Source: Parvibaculum sp. (GTDB lineage Bacteria > Pseudomonadota > Alphaproteobacteria > Parvibaculales > Parvibaculaceae). Taken from it: 64,000 bases of DNA. The position numbers were made by a program, and so were the translations under genes. The notes below the pieces were generated by a model, which was not told the DNA's origin, did no database searches, and worked only from the letters and a program-made list of their open reading frames with translations. The DNA lies in contig JAUSMV010000008.1 in NCBI GenBank assembly GCA_030645235.1, positions 62,001 to 126,000 on the forward strand, written 5' to 3'. Below, piece by piece: positions 60,333-64,000 of this stretch (positions are counted from its first letter, which is position 1; each line of letters opens with the position of its first letter).

Positions 60333-61133
60333 TCAGGCAGCTTTCTGCAGCTCACCGCCGACAATCTTGCCTTCCATCGCCGATGTGATCGGCTCAATGG
60401 ACTTATAGATCGCGGGCTCGCTCATACCGAGGATCGCACGCACTTCGGCGAGCGGCTTGTTCAGCAGGTTTTCCCAGTCAGCGGCGGGCAGCCACGCGGC
60501 ACGCTTGCCGAGGCGATAGCCTTCACGCACAGCCTTCCAGATACCGAGGCTCGGCGCATCTTTATTGGCCGTATAGGCACCCATCAGCACGATGAGACCA
60601 ATGCCGCGGTTCTTCGTTTGCGCATAGTAGAGCGCGAGCTGCGAAAGTTCGCCGAGACCGTCGCGGCCATAGCCGGTGGTGACATGCCAAAGATCATGGC
60701 TGTCGCGCATCCGGTCGCCGAAAATCTTCTCAGCGCCCTCACGCGCATAGCGACGCGGAGCTTCTTCCGAGGCTTCGACAAGACCGTCAGCCGTAAGGCC
60801 TTCTGAATCCATGAACTTGAAATATTCGCGCCCCAGCGTGCCTTCCGGCAGAGCTTTCAGACGTTCACGGTCATTGAGGATCGCGATGAGGTCGCGCTCT
60901 TCCGCCACGATGCGCTTGCCCGTTTCGGTCTTCATAAAACGCATATACATGCGGTTGTCAGCATCACCGGCCAGCGCATCAATCACCTTGAAGACCTGAC
61001 CCGTATCTTCCTTATTGGCAATCAGCGCCTTCACAGCGCGCCAGGCTTTCAAAGGCTCAACCCGCTTGCGCGGCTGATTTTTGCCAGCAGCCTGAGTGCT
61101 TGTGATATTGGTCACAGTATCGACAGTCGTCAT
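60333..61133 (-). CDS. COQ4-family ubiquinone biosynthesis protein
   Basis: 266 residues from ATG 61133. The family metal motif HDxxH-x11-E is intact: HDLWH at 146-150 and Glu 162 (DSHDLWHVTTGYGRDGLGE). The N-terminal helices (LKAWRAVKALIANKEDTGQV) and the C-terminal LPAADWENLLNKPLAEVRAI are typical. In eukaryotes COQ4 acts at the C1 decarboxylation and hydroxylation step and scaffolds the coenzyme Q complex. In alphaproteobacteria homologues are scattered and less studied. It is divergent from a TetR gene. Confidence 0.9.
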   Translation of the reverse strand: MTTVDTVTNITSTQAAGKNQPRKRVEPLKAWRAVKALIANKEDTGQVFKVIDALAGDADNRMYMRFMKTETGKRIVAEERDLIAILNDRERLKALPEGTLGREYFKFMDSEGLTADGLVEASEEAPRRYAREGAEKIFGDRMRDSHDLWHVTTGYGRDGLGELSQLALYYAQTKNRGIGLIVLMGAYTANKDAPSLGIWKAVREGYRLGKRAAWLPAADWENLLNKPLAEVRAILGMSEPAIYKSIEPITSAMEGKIVGGELQKAA

Positions 61134-61179
61134 GGCCTGAATACCTTTGATAGAATGTCCGCTGATCGTTGTTAGATTA

Positions 61180-61208
61180 AATATGGCCAATGCTGACATA
61201 AATGTCAA
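61180..61208 (-). promoter_or_regulatory. Candidate promoter and dyad upstream of the COQ4 gene
   Basis: On the minus strand TTGACA (61208-61203) is followed after 17 bases by CATATT (61185-61180), an acceptable -10 box. The inverted repeat TGACAT-AA-ATGTCA at 61194-61207 overlaps the -35 box. It sits in the 137-base region shared with the divergent TetR gene and is therefore a candidate operator. No second matched site was seen. Confidence 0.6.
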
Positions 61209-61270
61209 TAGTATTTTGAAACGTGCCGGTCCCCGCCGGAATCCCCCCGAAAACCTGAGGATTTGTTCCC

Positions 61271-61942
61271 TTGCCCGTTGATGAAACCACCATAGCGCCC
61301 GAACGCAAACGCGAAGTTAAGCGGGTCCGCCGCTCCGCCGAAGAAGCGCGTCGCCTTATCCTGGATGCCGCCGAAGAGCGCCTCGCCACACAAGGACCCG
61401 AAGGCATCCGCCTGCAGGACATCGCGCGCGATGTCGGCATTTCACACCCCGCCATCCTCCATCATTTTGAAAGCCGCGAAGGCCTCGTCGCCGCCCTTAT
61501 CGCGCGTACATCGGACGGACTGCGCGACAAAATTCTGGCGGCCCTGAAAAGCAAGCATGGCAGCGACGATCCGCTCAATGCCAATGAGATCATCACCAAT
61601 GTCTTTGAGGCGCTCTCCGACAAGGGCACAGCGCGTCTTCTCTCATGGATGCTGCTCACCGGCCGCGCCCGCGAACGCAGTTCATCCGGCGCCCTCGTCA
61701 CCGAGATTGCCGCAGAGCTTCACAACCAGCGCGTCGAAGGCGCCGCCGCTCATGGTCGCCCGATGCCCGACCGCGAAGACACATTGTTCATCGCCATGCT
61801 GACGGCGAGCGCCGCTTTCGGTGACGCGATCATCGGCCGCGAACTCGCCACAGATGCAGGCCTCGATCAGGCCGGCATCGCCCGCTTCCGCGCCTGGTTC
61901 GCCAAACTCCTCTACGACCATGTCGGCGACACACTCGCCTGA
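61271..61942 (+). CDS. TetR family transcriptional regulator
   Basis: 223 residues from TTG 61271, with GAGG about 10 bases upstream. HTH region: EEARRLILDAAEERLATQGP, then DIARDVGISHPAILHHFESR, where ILHHF is the recognition-helix pattern. The ligand domain is helical (FEALSDKGTARLLSWMLLTG). It is divergent from the COQ4 gene across a dyad-containing region, so it may regulate ubiquinone-related functions or itself. The non-ATG start and modest site suggest a low expression level. Confidence 0.9.
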   Translation: MPVDETTIAPERKREVKRVRRSAEEARRLILDAAEERLATQGPEGIRLQDIARDVGISHPAILHHFESREGLVAALIARTSDGLRDKILAALKSKHGSDDPLNANEIITNVFEALSDKGTARLLSWMLLTGRARERSSSGALVTEIAAELHNQRVEGAAAHGRPMPDREDTLFIAMLTASAAFGDAIIGRELATDAGLDQAGIARFRAWFAKLLYDHVGDTLA

Positions 61943-62308
61943 CGGCTTCCTCTTCCCCTATCCCCGCTTTTTTGAGATTTATCCGCTGCCGGACAAATCA
62001 ATTCACCTCCGTAATGACCGGCAAACCCGTTGCATGTGGAAAACCGGGGATAGGGGATTTCCGGTTTTCTGCTCACTCGGCGGGCTCTACGACAAAAGCT
62101 ACGATCTCTGCATGGAAACACTCGATCTCTTGCAAGAAACACATGTTTTGCGTCGTGTAACCACTATCACTTTGCATCTAAAAAGGACAAAGTGACGCAC
62201 CCCATCAGATGCTCTATACTGCCCCTCTAGGACGGTCGCCGGGCGACGCAAAGTCCGACGACCCTCGAACTGAATGCGTATCGCTTTCACTTTGTTCGGG
62301 AGGAAAAC
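61943..62308. other. Intergenic region before the DUF2189 gene
   Basis: 366 bases with no convincing gene. A short GTCGCC-GG-GCGAC dyad lies near 62230, and the sequence GGGAGGAAAAC just before 62309 is the ribosome-binding site of the next gene. No promoter boxes were confidently assigned. A plus-strand frame at 61821-62195 is a continuation of a frame from the TetR gene and has no site. Confidence 0.5.
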
Positions 62309-63172
62309 ATGACGATCAAGAACCCCGTTGAATGGGGACTGTCGCAAATTTCAAACGCCTTCACAGCACTTGGATCCGCGGCTCCCGCGCTCCATCACAT
62401 GCAGGAGACCATTCATTCTCCCGCGCCCACCATCCGCCGCATCTCCATGCATGATGTGACCGATGCACTTGCCGCAGGCTTTGAAGACTTCGCAACCTTC
62501 CGCAGCGATGTGGTTTTCTTGTGCGTCTTCTATCCGTTGGTCGGCCTGTTGCTCGCGCAAATTCTCTTCGGCAATGAGATGTTGCCGTTGCTCTTTCCCA
62601 TTGCATCCGGCTTTGCACTTGTCGGTCCTTTCGCCGCCATCGGCCTTTACGAAATGAGCCGCCGTCACGAAAAAGGCATGGAGACAAGTTGGTTTCACGC
62701 CTTCGATGTCTTGCGCTCACCGGCCATTGGTTCAATTGCCGCAATGGGTTTATTGCTTGTCGCCATTTTCTTTGCATGGCTTCACACCGCATGGGCGATC
62801 TTTGAACTCACCATGGGACCGGACCTCCCGACCTCGCTCGGCACATTTGCAAATGATGTGCTGACGACCTCTGCCGGTCACGCAATGGCGATCATCGGCA
62901 TCGGCATCGGTTTCGTCTTTGCCCTGATTGCTATGTCAGTGAGCGTCTTTTCGTTCCCGCTTCTGCTCGACCGCGATGTGGGCCTCGACACGGCCTTCTC
63001 AACCTCGATCAAAGCTGTGTGGATGAATTTAGGACCCATGGCGCTTTGGGGTTTCATTGTCGCCAGCACTCTGGTGCTCGGCTCCATCCCCATGCTCATC
63101 GGCCTCGCGGTCGTCATGCCGACCCTGGGCCACGCCACATGGCACCTCTACCGCAAAGTGATCGCCAGCTGA
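62309..63172 (+). CDS. DUF2189 membrane protein
   Basis: 287 residues. After a soluble N-terminus (MTIKNPVEWGLSQISNAFTA), the conserved IRRISMHDVTDALAAGFEDF leads to six hydrophobic helices. The family's signature FVFALIAMSVSVFSFPLLLD and PMALWGFIVASTLVLGSIPM lie in the C-terminal half. Function is unknown; DUF2189 proteins are common single-gene inner-membrane proteins in alphaproteobacteria, often near respiratory genes. A strong ribosome-binding site (GGGAGG) is present. It is followed by a clear terminator. Confidence 0.9.
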   Translation: MTIKNPVEWGLSQISNAFTALGSAAPALHHMQETIHSPAPTIRRISMHDVTDALAAGFEDFATFRSDVVFLCVFYPLVGLLLAQILFGNEMLPLLFPIASGFALVGPFAAIGLYEMSRRHEKGMETSWFHAFDVLRSPAIGSIAAMGLLLVAIFFAWLHTAWAIFELTMGPDLPTSLGTFANDVLTTSAGHAMAIIGIGIGFVFALIAMSVSVFSFPLLLDRDVGLDTAFSTSIKAVWMNLGPMALWGFIVASTLVLGSIPMLIGLAVVMPTLGHATWHLYRKVIAS

Positions 63173-63189
63173 TCACACGCACAAACGCA

Positions 63190-63224
63190 AAAGGACCGGA
63201 CATAAAAGTCCGGTCCTTATTTTA
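63190..63224 (+). terminator. Intrinsic terminator after the DUF2189 gene
   Basis: AAGGACCGGAC and GTCCGGTCCTT form a perfect 11-bp stem over ATAAAA, with A-rich and T-rich sequence on the two sides, so it may work in both directions for the convergent genes at 62309 and 63239. Confidence 0.92.
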
Positions 63225-63238
63225 TGCAATGCAAAAAG

Positions 63239-64000
63239 TTACTGTGCCGCAATGCTTTTTGTCTTCTCTGCGGTCTTCGCGCGTTGTTCGGCAAGCTCCA
63301 TGCGGAGTTGCTTGAACATGCCGGTCGTTTCCTTTGCAAGCTTGCCCGTCACCGCGAGCGAGATCTTGGCATTATTCGTCGCATAGCTGTCATTGCCCCA
63401 TCCCCAAGCGGATGCGAGGTGGCGCTCTTTGGGAACAGTCGCCTCAATCGCGCCATAGGGATAGCCGCTCATCACATCAATGAGCATGGCCGTGCCATAG
63501 CCCTCCAGCGTCACCTGCTGCGACGGCAAAATGAACCCACCGATAATCGTAAGATTGGCAATCTCGAGAAGATTGCTCTTCTCATCAGACGAACTATAGG
63601 TTTCGTAAACAAGCACCGCATCAAGATGCTGACGCGCAGCACCCAAACGGATCTGGCGCATCACCATTGCGGCGCGATCCTCATACTGGTTCACCGTCTG
63701 CTCATATTCCGCACTGGCAGCCGCCGCGACAAGCGGGCTCAACGGAACAAACGTGCCGTAGCTTGCGCCAAGCTCAGCACCGGCCTTGCTCCAGACTTCG
63801 GCTTCCGCACCCGACACCGAACTCAAGGAACCTCTGGAAATGCGCGCCAATCCGATACGCGCAGGGAATGTCAGAGTGGGTTCAACATTCGCCGCTTTGA
63901 TCAACGCCTGATCAAAGGTCTCACTCTTTACCGCTGTTGCAGGCGCCGCCGCTGATTGATACCCGTGCCGCGCGAGATAGTCAGACCCCGACGTTGTCTG
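63239..64000 (-). CDS. Protein of unknown function, truncated by the right edge
   Basis: The minus-strand frame is open from its stop at 63239 to the window edge, at least 253 residues, so the N-terminus lies outside. It includes SDYLARHGYQSAAAPATAVK, FDQALIKAANVEPTLTFPAR, IGLARISRGSLSSVSGAEAE, LDAVLVYETYSSSDEKSNLL and ANLTIIGGFILPSQQVTLEG. It has mixed alpha and beta character and no motif I recognise; a lipoprotein or surface-associated protein is possible, since the pattern resembles envelope stress or curli-type assembly proteins. No catalytic residues can be named. Confidence 0.65.
   Translation of the reverse strand, partial: QTTSGSDYLARHGYQSAAAPATAVKSETFDQALIKAANVEPTLTFPARIGLARISRGSLSSVSGAEAEVWSKAGAELGASYGTFVPLSPLVAAAASAEYEQTVNQYEDRAAMVMRQIRLGAARQHLDAVLVYETYSSSDEKSNLLEIANLTIIGGFILPSQQVTLEGYGTAMLIDVMSGYPYGAIEATVPKERHLASAWGWGNDSYATNNAKISLAVTGKLAKETTGMFKQLRMELAEQRAKTAEKTKSIAAQ

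Noticed and set aside
1-64000. CRISPR arrays, insertion sequences or prophage
   Set aside because: No regularly spaced short repeats, transposase motifs or phage structural genes were found on either strand.

Overview
The window reads as a chromosomal segment of an alphaproteobacterium, probably of the order Hyphomicrobiales or a close relative. The evidence is high GC content by eye, third-position GC bias, and a first block in an order I associate with this class: Suv3-type RNA helicase, S4-domain protein, TerB-like protein, FdxA ferredoxin, CarD regulator. A COQ4 homologue, a DUF6165 gene and a PAS_5-type gene fit the same group. I see no insertion sequence, prophage, CRISPR array or rRNA operon. 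Genus-level assignment is not possible from the sequence alone.

Layout. 1-7.4 kb: partial acyl-CoA dehydrogenase, then the helicase/S4/TerB/FdxA/CarD block ending in a clear terminator. 7.4-11.6 kb (minus strand): outer-membrane-type protein, lipoprotein M48 protease with LysM, nuclease-like protein and an orphan LuxR-type regulator with a degenerate receiver. 12.0-15.6 kb: tRNA-Arg(CCT), a DUF2061 gene, then a MacA/MacB-like tripartite export operon with a vestigial second permease 3' end. 15.8-25.2 kb: glycosyltransferase 9, DUF6165, PilZ, enoyl-CoA hydratase, PAS, a secreted protein, acyltransferase 3, acyl-CoA dehydrogenase and a Kef-type antiporter.

25-43 kb: dense acyl and CoA-thioester metabolism. 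It holds an SDR, three tandem alpha/beta hydrolase paralogues, a GST-like protein with a DsbA-fold isomerase, and a glycerolipid trio (GlpD, lipid kinase, alkyl-DHAP-synthase-like flavoprotein). Opposite these lie three AMP-forming ligases, an HSL-type esterase, an atypical SDR and a DUF924 protein. 43.5-49.7 kb: a co-directional run of two CMD-family proteins, SDR, amidohydrolase, metallo-beta-lactamase-fold protein and two GSTs, which looks like an uncharacterised catabolic operon.

50-64 kb: VOC protein; a TetR/SRPBCC/GST operon with a well-formed operator inside its own promoter; an orphan CheB-type methylesterase; an SDR divergent from a TetR gene followed by a luciferase-type monooxygenase; a FATP-type acyl-CoA synthetase; TusA-like, GNAT and ArsC/Spx-like proteins; COQ4 divergent from a third TetR; a DUF2189 membrane protein; and a truncated unknown gene at the right edge.

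Taken together the accessory part is built for activating, oxidising and hydrolysing acyl or aromatic carboxylic compounds, with several glutathione-dependent enzymes and local TetR control. The most notable points are the glycerolipid trio, the CMD-to-GST operon, the TetR promoter/operator, the histone-H1-like extension on CarD, the degenerate receiver, and the 36-bp remnant of a second MacB-type gene.
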